Assembly (NCBI GenBank): GCA_039566865.1 | Contig: CM076961.1 | Coordinates: 2,921,501-2,985,500, forward strand | Direction of reading: 5' to 3' | DNA length: 64,000 bases | Source of the DNA: Aurelia coerulea | Lineage: Eukaryota; Cnidaria; Scyphozoa; Semaeostomeae; Ulmaridae | Shown here: one piece after another, positions 1-24,272 of the stretch | Numbering within the stretch: the stretch's first letter is position 1 | Layout: each line of letters starts with the position of its first letter | The notes under the pieces: generated by a model | Seen by the model: only the letters and a program-made list of their open reading frames with translations | What the model was told of the DNA's origin: nothing | The model's database searches: none | Program-made: the position numbers and the translations under genes

Positions 1-330
1 AATGTTTTAGGCCCTTTTTCAGTCATTCTGTAACCATGAAATTTTTATAAAGTTGAATTTACCTATACTTCTAGTGCTGGTAAGACGGCGAGAAAAATCA
101 CAAAAATATTTCGATCTTTCGGCTTTTAACTAGGATTTGAATCATTCAAATCTGCGAAGTACTCTTGGTGCTATGAATTTTCAAAAGTGGGAACTTTTTT
201 CTGGCTCACCCGGTATTGTATTACAAAATCTGCCCTTGTTGGAGTGGACTGGTATACAGTATGAATGGGCAACAAGAATAGCAATGGACAGAAACAAGTG
301 GAGGGCTACTGTGTCATCCAACGTCGAAAG
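1..330. repeat. Unclassified interspersed repeat, copy 1
   Basis: No gene is visible. The stretch is recognisably similar to 43730-43990, in the same order: a segment with 'ggccctttttc', a segment around 'gaatttacct', one ending 'tactcttggtgctatgaa', then 'tctggctcac'. That makes it a diverged interspersed repeat of unknown class. It lies just downstream of the 3' end of the minus-strand receptor gene. Confidence 0.5.
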
Positions 331-391
331 ATATGAAACGTAAAGAGAGAGAACGGGCCTATGTTATTCTAAATACGAAAAGTTCAAAATT

Positions 392-2980
392 TCATGCTTC
401 TGTACTGCTCACAGCTCCAATGTCAATCTTGGGCCCAGGCTCCTTTGCATCTTCATCTGGCAGTGTCCGGCTAATAGTGCTGTCGCAAGAACATTCTCGG
501 CGCAGATACGGATTGCTGAGTGTAACTCCAACAACTTTTTCATCAGCAGTGAACAAACGGCGAATTTTAGGCCCAAACAGACCGCACAATGTGAGTAGGC
601 CAACCACGTTAGTGAAATTAGCGATGACGTATGTTTGAGCGAATGGACTGGAACTTTGAGCCTTTACCAGCAACAAGAAAGGGATAAATAATGCCCATAA
701 CACAAAACTGACATACATTGTCACCCCAATGATTGAAGCTTCATTGTAATTCTTCGGGAATTTGCGTGATTTGAATGCGTACACTGTGCTGACTGCCATC
801 ATACCAAAACATGGCAATATGTTGACCACGATTGTGACGATATTTGCACCACATAGATCAGCCACCATTTCGTCATTACTCCCAGCCAGCACAACTGATC
901 GATTTATTACAGGAGGTGCACCAACAACCCACATTATACACAGGAATAACTGCAGTGCTAGCAACCCGAAGCATATGGAAATTTGAGAACGTGCACTAAC
1001 AAGAGGAGGCATTGATACCATGACACGAGCAGCTGTAAATAGTCTGTAGATTCTATTGGTTTTAAGGACGAGAGGAGTGTAACATGCTGTCAAACTAATA
1101 CCAAATATAAACCTTCTAAGGCCGCATCTGATTGTCGTTGGATCCATCAGGAAGATGAACGGTGAAATGAAGCAAAGATACAATCCTCCAAGCATAAAGA
1201 AAGATAGCTCTCGACTTGAGGATTTGACGATCTTTGAATCTTTGTGTCTGATGAAAAGAAACAGGACTATTGTGTTTAAAATTAGACCAAGAATAGATGA
1301 AACTATGATCGTCACTCCAAAAGGATTCTTCGTGTTTATTCGCAGTTCATGAAGGTTTTCACAGCTCGTTCTATTAACATTAGGTTTGCTGAATTTTTCA
1401 CAGGACATACATACATTGTTCTTCAAGATTTCCTTTCTCCCACAGGCCTCACAAGTAAAACAGCACTCTATTAACTTATTCATGACCTTTCTCTCTCCAA
1501 TTTTGCATGGTTTGGAGCAAGTCGATGCTGGTGGTGTGGACGAGCCATTGTACCAAACAATAGACTTTTCGTTTATGTGCAGAATCGGCTTTTTTGTGCC
1601 AGCCTTTGATTTCCAAGTGCCTATTGTCTTGTATGTTTCACCATCAAAGTTCAGAATTGAAATGTCTCGATGATAGCGTAATGTCTTTGGGTCAAAATTC
1701 AAGGAAAGTTTGAAAGGGTCCTTGCACAAATTAGGCTTCTTCAAGGCCTGCTTGAATTCCTTTGATCTCCTGATTTCACAGCCTGAGATATGGGGGGCAG
1801 GGGGACCATAACAGCCAAGAGGTATGTGCGGCTTTTCGCCATTATGTCGATCTAAGAAGCATCGTACAGCGAAGGCAAATTCATTAACGGCATCGATTAC
1901 TGCTTGTGAAGCTGCATGGTCAGCGTAGAAATCACTTTCTCTCAAATTTTCATTACCAGTGCATTCCTTCTTTGTAAAGTTTCCGTTTTTCTTGACAGTA
2001 CAATTGAATTGTTGCTCCCAGAACTCTTCAAACCAGCTATATTTGTTTTTGTTTAGCGTTAGGCCCTTAAAATGATTTAGAAATTCTTTGTTGCTTGAAT
2101 TAACATAGCTAAGTAAAATGGCGCCCTTCGCAGCCTCTTTTACACCCTCAATTGCTTGCATATTCGGGTCCCATGCTACGCTAGAGAGCCATTGAAACTT
2201 CGAGTTTGGTCCGGCAGATTTGAGGAGCATTTTAGTATCTTCTGGGGTCGTAAACAAAACAACTATGCGTGCAATTGGTTCTTTACTAAGATCTCTGACG
2301 ATGTAATCAAAATCTTGTTTTGTTGGTTTCTTGTGCAAAACATTTCGTGATGATACGCAAATTCCTTCTTTTTTTAAGTCTTCTATAGCAAGATCCATCC
2401 CTCCTTTCTCGAAATACTTATGCGAGTTTACCGTTGATATAAAGTTCCATTTGAAGTGTTTCACAATTTCCAGCAAAGCACCAGCTTGCTGACTATCATC
2501 TGGGATTGTACTGAAAAATTTTCTGTACTCAGATTTGTCGCTGAGAGCTACGCTTTTTGCAGAATAGCTGATGATCGGAAGATCGGGAAGATCGAAATAA
2601 ACATATGACCTTCTGACTTCGGTTGTCGTCGGGGGGCCAACTGCTCCAACGAATGGGCCTGGGCGCGTGAAATATTTATACTTGCGAGCTAGTGCATGCA
2701 CTTGCTTCAGCATTCTACCTGCAGATCTACAGGTGTCGTATATTCGATGGCCCATTTTCCTTCCGTACGGGATCTTGCTTGCGCTGTTGATGTTATTTAT
2801 AGCATACCGCATCGCCTCAATGAGATAAACTCCATTTGCTTTATCGATAATCTTGCTACAATCTCCTCCTTTTCCATGTTGATGAGCACCGAAGAATCCA
2901 GCGAGTAAAATATTTGTATCAACATGACCCTCTTCAATGTACATGCCTTTGAATAAAACATAAACAGCTAGCAATAACAA
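392..2980 (-). CDS. Class C GPCR, metabotropic glutamate receptor-like
   Basis: One intronless frame of 862 codons. Seen: an extracellular ligand-binding (Venus flytrap) domain at about residues 20-470, including a segment like the mGluR core (FDLPDLPIISYSAKSVALSDK region, about 129-149). A cysteine-rich linker follows at about 488-540 with CSKPC, CCFTCEAC and CMSC. A seven-helix domain spans about 553-810 with the family signatures KTNRI (640-644) after helix 3 and VTMYVSFVLW (753-762) in helix 6. It should act at the plasma membrane as a receptor coupled to G proteins. The frame as given begins with TTG. No in-frame ATG lies between it and the stop at 3023-3025, and the first in-frame ATG is at 2944. 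The hydrophobic run LLLLLAVYVLF looks like a signal peptide core, so the true start is probably in lost or upstream-exon sequence. Family is clear; the ligand is unknown. Confidence 0.85.
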   Translation of the reverse strand: MLLLAVYVLFKGMYIEEGHVDTNILLAGFFGAHQHGKGGDCSKIIDKANGVYLIEAMRYAINNINSASKIPYGRKMGHRIYDTCRSAGRMLKQVHALARKYKYFTRPGPFVGAVGPPTTTEVRRSYVYFDLPDLPIISYSAKSVALSDKSEYRKFFSTIPDDSQQAGALLEIVKHFKWNFISTVNSHKYFEKGGMDLAIEDLKKEGICVSSRNVLHKKPTKQDFDYIVRDLSKEPIARIVVLFTTPEDTKMLLKSAGPNSKFQWLSSVAWDPNMQAIEGVKEAAKGAILLSYVNSSNKEFLNHFKGLTLNKNKYSWFEEFWEQQFNCTVKKNGNFTKKECTGNENLRESDFYADHAASQAVIDAVNEFAFAVRCFLDRHNGEKPHIPLGCYGPPAPHISGCEIRRSKEFKQALKKPNLCKDPFKLSLNFDPKTLRYHRDISILNFDGETYKTIGTWKSKAGTKKPILHINEKSIVWYNGSSTPPASTCSKPCKIGERKVMNKLIECCFTCEACGRKEILKNNVCMSCEKFSKPNVNRTSCENLHELRINTKNPFGVTIIVSSILGLILNTIVLFLFIRHKDSKIVKSSSRELSFFMLGGLYLCFISPFIFLMDPTTIRCGLRRFIFGISLTACYTPLVLKTNRIYRLFTAARVMVSMPPLVSARSQISICFGLLALQLFLCIMWVVGAPPVINRSVVLAGSNDEMVADLCGANIVTIVVNILPCFGMMAVSTVYAFKSRKFPKNYNEASIIGVTMYVSFVLWALFIPFLLLVKAQSSSPFAQTYVIANFTNVVGLLTLCGLFGPKIRRLFTADEKVVGVTLSNPYLRRECSCDSTISRTLPDEDAKEPGPKIDIGAVSSTEA

Positions 2981-2997
2981 TAGTCGGTCAATGAGAA

Positions 2998-3351
2998 CAT
3001 AGGGCTCAAATCTTTCAAATCTTCAAAATGGTCGGTGTAAAATTCTATTATATTTTTCTTTGAATTGGATTGCTTGAAAGGAACTTATGGTACTTTGCTG
3101 TGAATCTGCCGTGGACATTTTATGATATCTTTATTTTTTTCAAAATGGCGGCAATTTGATAATTTTTTAAAAAATTCATGGAAAATTTTGAAAAATTTAA
3201 ATCATCGTAAATCCTAAACTAATAGAGGCAACATTACATAACTTTCAAGAAAACCATAGTTTGTGAAGGTATACAATATGGTGGCAAGCAGAAATCTGTA
3301 GCTTTTATAGTTTAGGATTTAGAAATTTGATGACGTCATAGCCTCAAATTT
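2998..3351. mobile_element. MITE, 'cataggttccaaatc' family, partial copy
   Basis: Begins with a diverged end (acatagggctcaaatcttt) and shares internal blocks with 3352-3862, 15405-15914 and 29005-29525: 'ggtgtaaaattc', 'tacaatatggtggcaagcagaaatctgt', 'tttgatgacgtca'. It abuts the 5' end of the receptor reading frame. No coding sequence. Confidence 0.6.
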
Positions 3352-3862
3352 ACATAGGTTCCAAATCTTTAAAAAACGCTGGTGTAAAACCGAGTGACCT
3401 GTTTCTTTGAACTGAATGACTTCAAAGAAACTTTAGCTATTTCGCTATAATTCTACCGTTGCGCTTTTCAGAAATCTTCAATATTTTCAGAATTAGAGTG
3501 TCTTTCTTCTTTTTCAAGAATTCAAGAAAAATTTTCAAAAAAACTTAAAACCATCGTAATTTCTAAACTGTTTGACGCAACATGAAATAATTTTGAAGAA
3601 AACCATAGTTTATGAATGCCTACAATATGGTATCAAGCAAAAGTCTGTCACTCATCTGGTTTATGATTTAGAAATGTGATGACGTCACGTCCTCAAATTA
3701 GTTGAAATGTAAGATACGCTGTAATTTGAAAAAATGTGCGAAATTTCTGGAAAGTCCAACGGTAGATTCATAGATAGGTATCTAAATAAAGTTGCGTTCA
3801 AGCCATTCAATCGGAAGAAATAGGTCGTTGAATTTTACACCCATTTTTTTACGCCGAGTTAT
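3352..3862. mobile_element. MITE, 'cataggttccaaatc' family, near-complete
   Basis: Left end acataggttccaaatcttta. The interior mirrors itself: 'gtgacctgtttctttgaactgaatgacttc' near the left and its complement near 3790-3840. The copy at 29005-29525 is closest. The right terminal repeat is cut off by the next inverted repeat at 3865. Confidence 0.65.
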
Positions 3863-3864
3863 TC

Positions 3865-4016
3865 AGCACTACAGCTTCACTTCTTCGAGCAACCATTTTG
3901 TAAAAGTGTAATGAACTTTGGCCAGCCTCAATCCTCGATTTCGGTCCATTCAAAAGCCAAAGGGGTTCATTGCACTTTTACAAAATGGTTGCTCGAAGGA
4001 GTGAAGCTGTAGTGCT
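3865..4016. mobile_element. Short foldback MITE
   Basis: Inverted repeats of about 50 bp: 'agcactacagcttcac' and on through 'ttttgtaaaagtg' on the left is matched by its complement ending 'gtgaagctgtagtgct' on the right. The total is about 150 bp. No coding capacity. Confidence 0.7.
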
Positions 4017-4202
4017 GCATATGTTGACATTAAAATCGCTTGTTTGTGCACATATGTTTGCAAAGCAGACAGAAAACGAAGAAAAGACATGAAGGCAAGT
4101 ATTCAAATTTTCATGCTACAGCTACTTATCCTGTTACCTGTGGTATGATTGATGATAAAATACAAGATGATACTGTTATGAACGGGGGGTCGTACTTTTC
4201 AC

Positions 4203-4350
4203 GGCTATCTATAAAACATGGAATCTGGAATCTTTAAAGCATGGAGTCTTTAAAGCATGGAATCTTTAAAGCATGGAATCTTTAAGACATGGAATCTTTT
4301 AATTCAAGGCTATCTTTAAAACATGGAATCTGGAATCTTTAAAGCATATC
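4203..4350. repeat. Short-unit tandem repeat
   Basis: Imperfect repeats of a unit near 16-18 bp built on 'ctttaaagcatggaat', with a few longer variants ('aaaacatggaatctgg'). No gene. Confidence 0.75.
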
Positions 4351-4359
4351 GAATTCCAA

Positions 4360-4660
4360 AGGTTACCAAAGATTTTCCATTTATTGACCAAAATAAGTTT
4401 GTAATAAGAGATAAAACTGTTGGGAATATATGTATTTAACTCATGTTATTGTATGTTTAAACTGCGAAATGTGGTGTAAAAGAACTAAAAAGTGTCCAAA
4501 ATTAAATACCCCCCCCCCCGTGGGCGTAAAGCGTTGCGGTATTTATAAAACTCCGGTTTCATAAGAGAAAAAATGGTTCCCTGTTTAATCGCATAATCCT
4601 CTCTTACCTGAAATGCTCCCAAGGGGGGGGGGGTACTCAGGTATATTTGGGATAGGGGTG
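4360..4660. repeat. C/G-homopolymer MITE remnants
   Basis: The stretch 4370-4510 resembles parts of 59310-59460 and the reverse complement of 62290-62480 ('gtggtgtaaaagaactaaaaa'). It ends in a run of C (4508-4519); a run of G follows at 4623-4633. These look like worn copies of the family best seen at 62147-62563. Confidence 0.45.
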
Positions 4661-5021
4661 CTCAGACTGGGGTACAATGCATCAACCCAAAAAATAATCA
4701 TCAAACTTCTTTCTGAAAAATAGATTCCACACCTTACGGGTGGATTTTTGGATACAAAAGATTCTACTCTCTGACGTCACAAAGCGATTTCCTTCCTAAA
4801 GAAAGGAAATTTAAAGATTTAAATTTAAATTAAAAAAAATTAATTTAAATTTAAAGATTTCACACCTCTGGGTGCACTCAATCAAATCAAAATAAACAGA
4901 GAGGGTTTTAACACCAGGGTCGGCTGCGCTCAAGGTGTGAACTGTTTTCTTCTGGAAAGCAGACCGCTTTGTAATGTCGGAAAGCTGAATATTTTGGTTT
5001 ACTAAACCCATCCTTGCTTTA

Positions 5022-5403
5022 AGACCCCGTTTACACTATGCCGGTACGAAATGAATACGGCATGAAACTGTGCCGTATTGGCCTCCCGTTTACACTATGC
5101 CGGCATAGTTTTCACTTGAATACGGCACGAAATGAATACGGCATGCTAACTGGCTTCGTCGCTCTACCGGCATAGTGTAAACGGCGAATATGGCATCATT
5201 TCATGTCGGATTCACATCGAGGCGATAATCTGGCAAATGAGAGCATACGCCTTGACAAATCCTCGCTCTGCGCATGGTCAAAAGCTATCGTATTCATTTC
5301 GTGCCGGTATAGTGTAAACGGCGATTCCGTTTTGACAGAAAAACGAATACGGCACAGTTTCATGCCGTATTCATTTCGTACCGGCATAGTGTAAACGGGG
5401 TCT
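5022..5403. mobile_element. Foldback element with 'gtttacactatgccgg' ends
   Basis: Terminal inverted repeats of about 60 bp (agaccccgtttacactatgc / complement ending gtgtaaacggggtct) plus further internal copies of the same words. It is non-coding. Elements at 17967-18484 and 25894-26154 share this design of repeated 'gtttacac/gtgaac' words. Confidence 0.75.
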
Positions 5404-6055
5404 AAAACTGTTGGCATTTGAAGGCGTCAAATAGACTTGTGACCATATAGCTTCAAAACGCAGACTAATTTGGGCAATTTCCGCCGTATTTACGGCGGGA
5501 CCAATCAGATCGCTATTTTCTTGATAAGGTGAGACCACGTGCCTGTTCCTAGCGTTGATTGGTTGATTAGATCAATGCTCGACTTTTCGAAGCGACGTAA
5601 AGTTCGAAACGATGCTCGAAGCGACGTTCGACGCTTGAAGGATGGAAGACGCTCGATTTTTCTTCAGATCTCTCGTAAGATTTTAGTCTCTGTTTTGAAT
5701 CAGTTTGGTCGTGAATCCTTGTATTGAGTGAAAATAAAATATCAGATTAAAAGTGTTGAACAAATACAAGGAATCACGTCGTCAGTCTAGACATCAAAAA
5801 GAAAGTCTACTTTCCTGACTTTCCTCACCTTTTGGATCTTCTTGAATGCGACATTCTACAGAGCTTATGATGATGGTCAGGAAAACAAACACTTGCATCT
5901 TGAGAAATAACCACCTAGAAAGAGAAACATCTAAATAAATTCTCTATCGCTTCGCTTCGCGTAACGAGTTTATCTACATAAGAAAGTTTTAAGTTGAACT
6001 AAAAATGAGCAAACTTGCTCTTCAAATATGGTGTTTCAAGGTTCAAATATTCGTA
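5404..6055. other. Intergenic DNA, no gene seen
   Basis: No conserved protein segment, RNA gene or clear repeat was recognised. A 5-6 fold degenerate motif 'gaagcgacg/cgaagcgac' occurs at about 5588-5640. Confidence 0.5.
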
Positions 6056-6448
6056 TACACTCATTTTTTTTATAAGAAACCGCTTATAAGAAACGGCAGG
6101 CTCAATTTTTCGAAAGCTAAGAAACAACCCTACCTGAATTGAAAAAAGCTAAGAAACTTCTGCAATTTTCAGTTTTAATTTTCCTATCACACTCAAAAAT
6201 ATTTTGACACTGTGCCGTTAAAACAACTGTTTGGACGTTATTTTGAGTGCGAATCATGTTATTTACTCGTTTTGAGAGTCTTACTAAGTAATTTGGGAGC
6301 CCTTTAGACAAGACAAAATCAACTCTAAACTTCCGGCAATAAAAATATAAGAAACACGTAAGAAACTTGTGGTAGTAAAATGGCCCAAAAATTTAAGAAA
6401 CTGCCTACCAGCCCCGGACCTTAGTTTCTTATAAAAAAAATGAGTGTA
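6056..6448. mobile_element. MITE with 'ttataagaaac' ends
   Basis: Left end tacactcatttttttt followed by 'tataagaaac'; right end is its complement, 'gtttcttataaaaaaaatga' then gtgta. Sub-terminal copies of 'aagaaac' recur in both halves. A sister element follows at 6938. Confidence 0.75.
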
Positions 6449-6937
6449 TCATAGTTTTGGAAATCAGTTATTTAGCAAGTGAATTCAGCCCTTCAGCGAG
6501 AATCAACCGAATATCGGCCAAAAATATCCGAATTTTCTGGATACTTAATCGAAACATTGTGCACTTCATATCTTTAGCATAATGTCAGCAAAATATTTTA
6601 CCCTCCAAGCACTGGTATTCTATACAACCATAGAACCCTATTCAACGGGGTTTTATCGGCGGTTTTTCCATAATTTGCAACTAGTTAAGAGATATCATTG
6701 AGTCGGAAGTTAACCCATTAATTCAGAGGGTCCCCTCAAAGATTGCTGTATTGGCTGTATGTTATATAGGCTTGATTTTATTTGGCCGTTGGTACTAGCT
6801 TCGCATTTTCTAAAAATACTCTGTGCCTGCGAGGAAATGGTTGGAAAAATGTGCCTATATTTACAGCATTACAGCATCATGGATTCATGATTTGTGACTA
6901 CGCTCGCACACATCCATGAGGTCTTTTTCTTCGTAAT
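6449..6937. other. Intergenic DNA between two sister MITEs
   Basis: Nothing recognised in about 490 bp. Confidence 0.45.
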
Positions 6938-7343
6938 ACACGTTTTTTCTTTTATAAGAAACTGGTCTATAAGAAACTAGTACTAGGATAGCGAAAAAAT
7001 TAAGAAACTCTAATACTATGCTTGAGAATTGCTAAGGAACTTTTAAAGCCAAACACAAGGAAATCATGGGAAAATTGTCGTTGGGTCTTTATATTTTTAG
7101 TAATATTGATGATAGATTTATGTTTTGAATAAAATAGAACCCTCCTTCTCGCTAAAAATTGTGCTGTCTGTCAAGAAACGAGTACGTGGCAGTTGTAGAA
7201 ACTACATGCATCCTAAATGCATCCAAAAAATAAGAAACACATTAAGAAACTTTTGGTACTAAAAAGCTGAAATTTTCACGTGAAATTAAGGAACTTTGAG
7301 TACCATGGGCTTATCCAAGTTTCTTATAAAAGAAAAAACGTGT
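6938..7343. mobile_element. MITE with 'ttataagaaac' ends, second copy
   Basis: Left end acacgttttttcttttataa, then 'gaaac'; right end is the complement 'gtttcttataaaagaaaaaa', then cgtgt. Internal 'aagaaact' words repeat as in 6056-6448, but the outermost bases differ, so they are subfamilies. Confidence 0.75.
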
Positions 7344-8285
7344 GCAGTCAAACGTAAATACAAAAGATTCTCACCATACAATCAATCTTCTTGACAATAC
7401 CAGTAAAATTTCTCACAAGTTGAGCTTCATTCTAAGTTATTGCTTCATAAATCTGAACTTGTTTGTTGTTTGCTCTGTGTTTTAATTTCATTTTATATAT
7501 AACTGGTCCATTTCCGTGTATTTGATGTTTATTTCAATCCAAATATGACAGACTTGTTGAAGGAGTAATATGAAATCAGACTATACACTATACTTCGTCG
7601 ACTACACGGAGGGTCGAACTGTGACGCATCAAGTATATCGTAGTGACACCATGAAAGGAGGCACTTGTTTCTTTCCAGGGCAAAGTTTAGCTGATGTCGA
7701 GAATTTAGAATATGATTCCCCTGCAAGAACATAATTTGTCATGTATCGACATAACTATCCCAAAAAGGGGCTGCTATTCCTCCTCTGGCACAGGGCATCT
7801 TATCGATCGGCCTAATCATCACATTCCATGCTCGAACTCTAACGTGATGTTAAAAATACATACTCTAACGTCAATCAATTCCACGAGTCATTAACTGCTC
7901 CAAAACATTTCAGCAAGCGTAGAAAGACGCCATCAAGACGCCATTAGTTTTCCTTGCTGAATAAGATCACGAGCTCATACAGATTTCACGTGGGTACAAA
8001 ATATTCGCTATATTCTAGCTTCGGTAATTCGATCCAAATAAGGGGAGATGATATGAAAAGGGATGTCAAATGTGATGCAGGGCTCATGCGTGAGAAAATA
8101 GAAAACGTAAGCTTGAATCCATCAGCCTAAACGCTAGTCAGGATCTCAAGTTGGTACATAGCACGTGAGGGGAGGGGTTTTCCACAGTACACGTATGAAG
8201 GGAATTAGCACCTTTAAAGATATCCTCGTGCTAGTTAAGTCTATCCAAGGGTATTGTTTCTCTGTACTTTTGGCGCACTAGTCTT
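7344..8285. other. Intergenic or intronic DNA, no exon found
   Basis: I searched for upstream thioredoxin reductase exons (FAD-binding GGGSGG, redox CVNVGC) and saw none. No repeat was recognised with confidence. Confidence 0.45.
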
Positions 8286-8450
8286 GGCAAAGAAATATTC
8301 CTGGCAACTGTTGATCAAGCTTTTCGTATCGAGGGGTTACTGTTTGGGTTAGATATGTTTTTAAGCAGGGCACATTGCAAATCACTTAATTTATATTTAC
8401 TGAATGTATTCAACCCTGATGAAATAAATCAAAATGAAAATGAAATAAAG
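8286..8450 (+). mobile_element. CR1-like LINE, 3'-end fragment
   Basis: Matches the 3' end of the LINE at 21190-22280: 'gcttttcgtatcgagg', 'gttactgtttgg', then 'ttaatttatatttactgaat' and 'aaataaatcaaaatgaa'. It codes for a last few residues (SLNLYLLNVFNP) and ends in an A/T/G-rich tail (aaatgaaaatgaaat). Confidence 0.7.
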
Positions 8451-8606
8451 GTACCTTGGTCAACATTTGGTCGAGACAAGGGTGCCCTTTCAAAGATACG
8501 CCGCCCCCACTCCGTGTCTCAACTCAATCACGGAATCTTGTGTTTCGTTCCAGGTAAGTGATAGGCTGAAAATGTGCCTCTCACAAGATCAACTACAGTA
8601 AAAACT

Positions 8607-9060
8607 ATGCGTATAAGAACCTAGTGGATTAAGAACCTACTGGCTGAAATTTTGCAATTAAACCCCTATTATATAAGAACCCATTCAGCCTGGAATTTGA
8701 AATAGGTTCTTATTTTTAGAGAGCATGGGGTCTTATTAACAACAGAAGTTTGTGGAAGAATAAAAAATGTTTATATTACCTGATGAGAAGCTTTTGAAAG
8801 ATTTTATCTGGATTATATAAACATTTTGGATTCTTCCACAAATTTCTGTTGGGGAATATCTCATAAACTCAACTGATGTGAACTGACAGTAAATAATAGG
8901 CTCTGAAGTTTGAATCTGAAGAAAAGAAATTCCTGAAAGCCATGAATAAAATAAGAACCAATTTAAGAACCTGAACAGCCTCATTTCCCACTAAATGCCC
9001 AAAACATAAGAACCTACGTTGGCTGACTTGCAAAATTGTAGGTTCTTATGCGCGGGTTTA
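8607..9060. mobile_element. MITE with 'taagaacct' ends
   Basis: Left 'tatgcgtataagaacct', right 'taggttcttatgcgcggg'. Sub-terminal 'aagaaccta' copies lie in both halves, the same plan as the 'aagaaac' elements at 6056 and 6938. A shorter relative is at 17264-17400. Confidence 0.65.
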
Positions 9061-9061
9061 T

Positions 9062-9182
9062 AATATATACCTGGGAAAATGATTTGGCCTTTGATCTACT
9101 TGCCAAAGAGCAAAGTTACAGATCGGCCCTGTATTCAAATTTTATGATTTTTCAAACAGGAGCATCTTTTGGGACGATATCA
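9062..9182. mobile_element. 'accgggtgtcccaaaaa' element, end fragment
   Basis: Similar to 11600-11705 ('gaaaatgatttggcctttgatctactt', 'tttttcaaacaggagca') and ends 'ttttgggacgat'. It is a truncated copy directly upstream of a coding exon. The frame open through it into the exon is not part of the protein. Confidence 0.6.
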
Positions 9183-9230
9183 CTCGTTCGTCATTTCAAC
9201 AAATTTTCTGAAGGGTGTTTTCTTTTCCAG

Positions 9231-22923
<13,693 letters not shown>

Positions 22924-23655
22924 TTCCTGCTGTTGCATAAAGGCAGTCAGTAAGTCACACATACAGAAAAGCAGATTGTAAAGCGTTATGTCGTATTTTT
23001 GTGTCCGTAGTTTCGTTTTTTTTTTTTAATTTTATTGTGGCCAGCAGCTAGACACATTCCAAAAGTCTCTTTTGTTTCGCTCCCCAAACTGGCTTGTTAA
23101 TAACATCAACAAGCGAAAGTTAGAGGCACTTATGTAATGAGTTTAGCCAGCACCTTGCACGGTAAAAACAACAACAATTCAACTCAATGAAATGAGCATA
23201 ACATGAGGGTCCTTATGGAGTAGGGCTACTTGCACGGGGTCTGAAATCGAACGAAGGGCTTTGCCTTGCGCTTTTTTCACCTATCTTAACTTTCACCAAT
23301 AACTTTAATCAATATACTCCCTGATGACCACAATTTCACTGAGAATCTTGATTCCTTTCCTCACAGGCTCTCTACGTTGAATCTGTTTACCACTACTTTC
23401 GTGTGCTTTGTTGTCAGGAGCTCAGCAGCGTTATGTCTGGGCCTCTGAGATTAAATCCACCGACTAAGTCCTCTGATAGGCAAAGACAAGTGCGATGTAC
23501 TCGCCATTTCAATCAGTGTTACTAAATTCCACAATTCTTTATTCGTGAAATATTAGTTTATATTTTTTTATTGCTCTGTTTTATCTGATCGTGTTTCTGT
23601 AAAGCTGACTGCTTTAAGCAACAGTGGGATGAACCCCTGGAAGAACAATTTCAAC

Positions 23656-23752
23656 AATGGAAAAGCCCATCATCCTTTTTATATAGACGGTGGTTATGAA
23701 GATTCTGTCTTCAATTGCATTTGCATTTGGCAGTGTCTGAACGCTTTTCATT
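23656..23752 (+). promoter_or_regulatory. Candidate SECIS element in thioredoxin reductase 3' UTR
   Basis: Core ATGA at 23696-23699 and TGA at 23738-23740. Between them AGATTCTGTC (23700-23709) pairs with GGCAGTGTCT (23729-23738) over 10 positions with one mismatch and two G-U pairs. The apical loop has AA at 23713-23714, 13 nt after ATGA, which fits the usual 10-13 nt spacing. The lower stem is less clear: GAAAAGC (23660-23666) can pair with GCTTTTC (23743-23749), but that leaves a large 5' bulge. It lies 0.78 kb after the Sec codon and before the polyadenylation signal. Confidence 0.6.
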
Positions 23753-24033
23753 TCGAAATTTTGACTGATGTTATGTCATGGAATATATCATAGTTTATCT
23801 TGGATTTATATATGGAATAGTACATGTAATCAAGAAATCTAATTTCCCTTGTATATGGAATGATATATGTTGTTATTACCTGACTGACGTTTCAAGAACG
23901 AGGCAATACAAGAATCCCGCCAATCACATTGGCTAATCGCACATTTGCCTTGGTTTTCCCGTAGCCTTATATATTACGATACCAGGACGCGTTTTTGTCA
24001 CCACAGCAACTGATTTAGGCCTATGAGATTTAC

Positions 24034-24039
24034 AATAAA
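24034..24039 (+). terminator. Polyadenylation signal AATAAA
   Basis: First AATAAA after the thioredoxin reductase stop codon. It would give a 3' UTR of about 1.1 kb that includes the SECIS candidate. Confidence 0.5.
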
Positions 24040-24117
24040 CTTAAGCGACATAACAGTTACAAAATGCATTTGACTAAACGATATGAGACAAAATTAGGAG
24101 CTATCAGGTAATGAAAC

Positions 24118-24272
24118 TCATACTTACCGGTTTGGTAGTTGTGCAGGAAAATATAAAGCCCTCAGTCTTATTGCACAGCTTATTGCATCAGTCATATTGC
24201 CTCGCAAGCTCGGTCTGTACTTTTAAGACCTCGGGCTTTATAGTTTCCTGTGCAACACAAAACCGGTTAGTA
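24118..24272. mobile_element. Short foldback MITE
   Basis: Arms of about 40 bp: catacttaccggtttggtag... and its complement ending 'ccggttagtatg', with 'ttgtgcaggaaaatataaag' inside. Just past the inferred gene end. Confidence 0.75.

Noticed and set aside
333..2908. Several plus-strand open frames of 60-101 codons
   Set aside because: They are antisense shadows of the receptor gene and have no family resemblance.
23120..23230. Alternative SECIS at 'taatgagtttagcc' or 'acatgagggtcc'
   Set aside because: No pairing partner gives a helix with a correctly placed GA on the 3' side.
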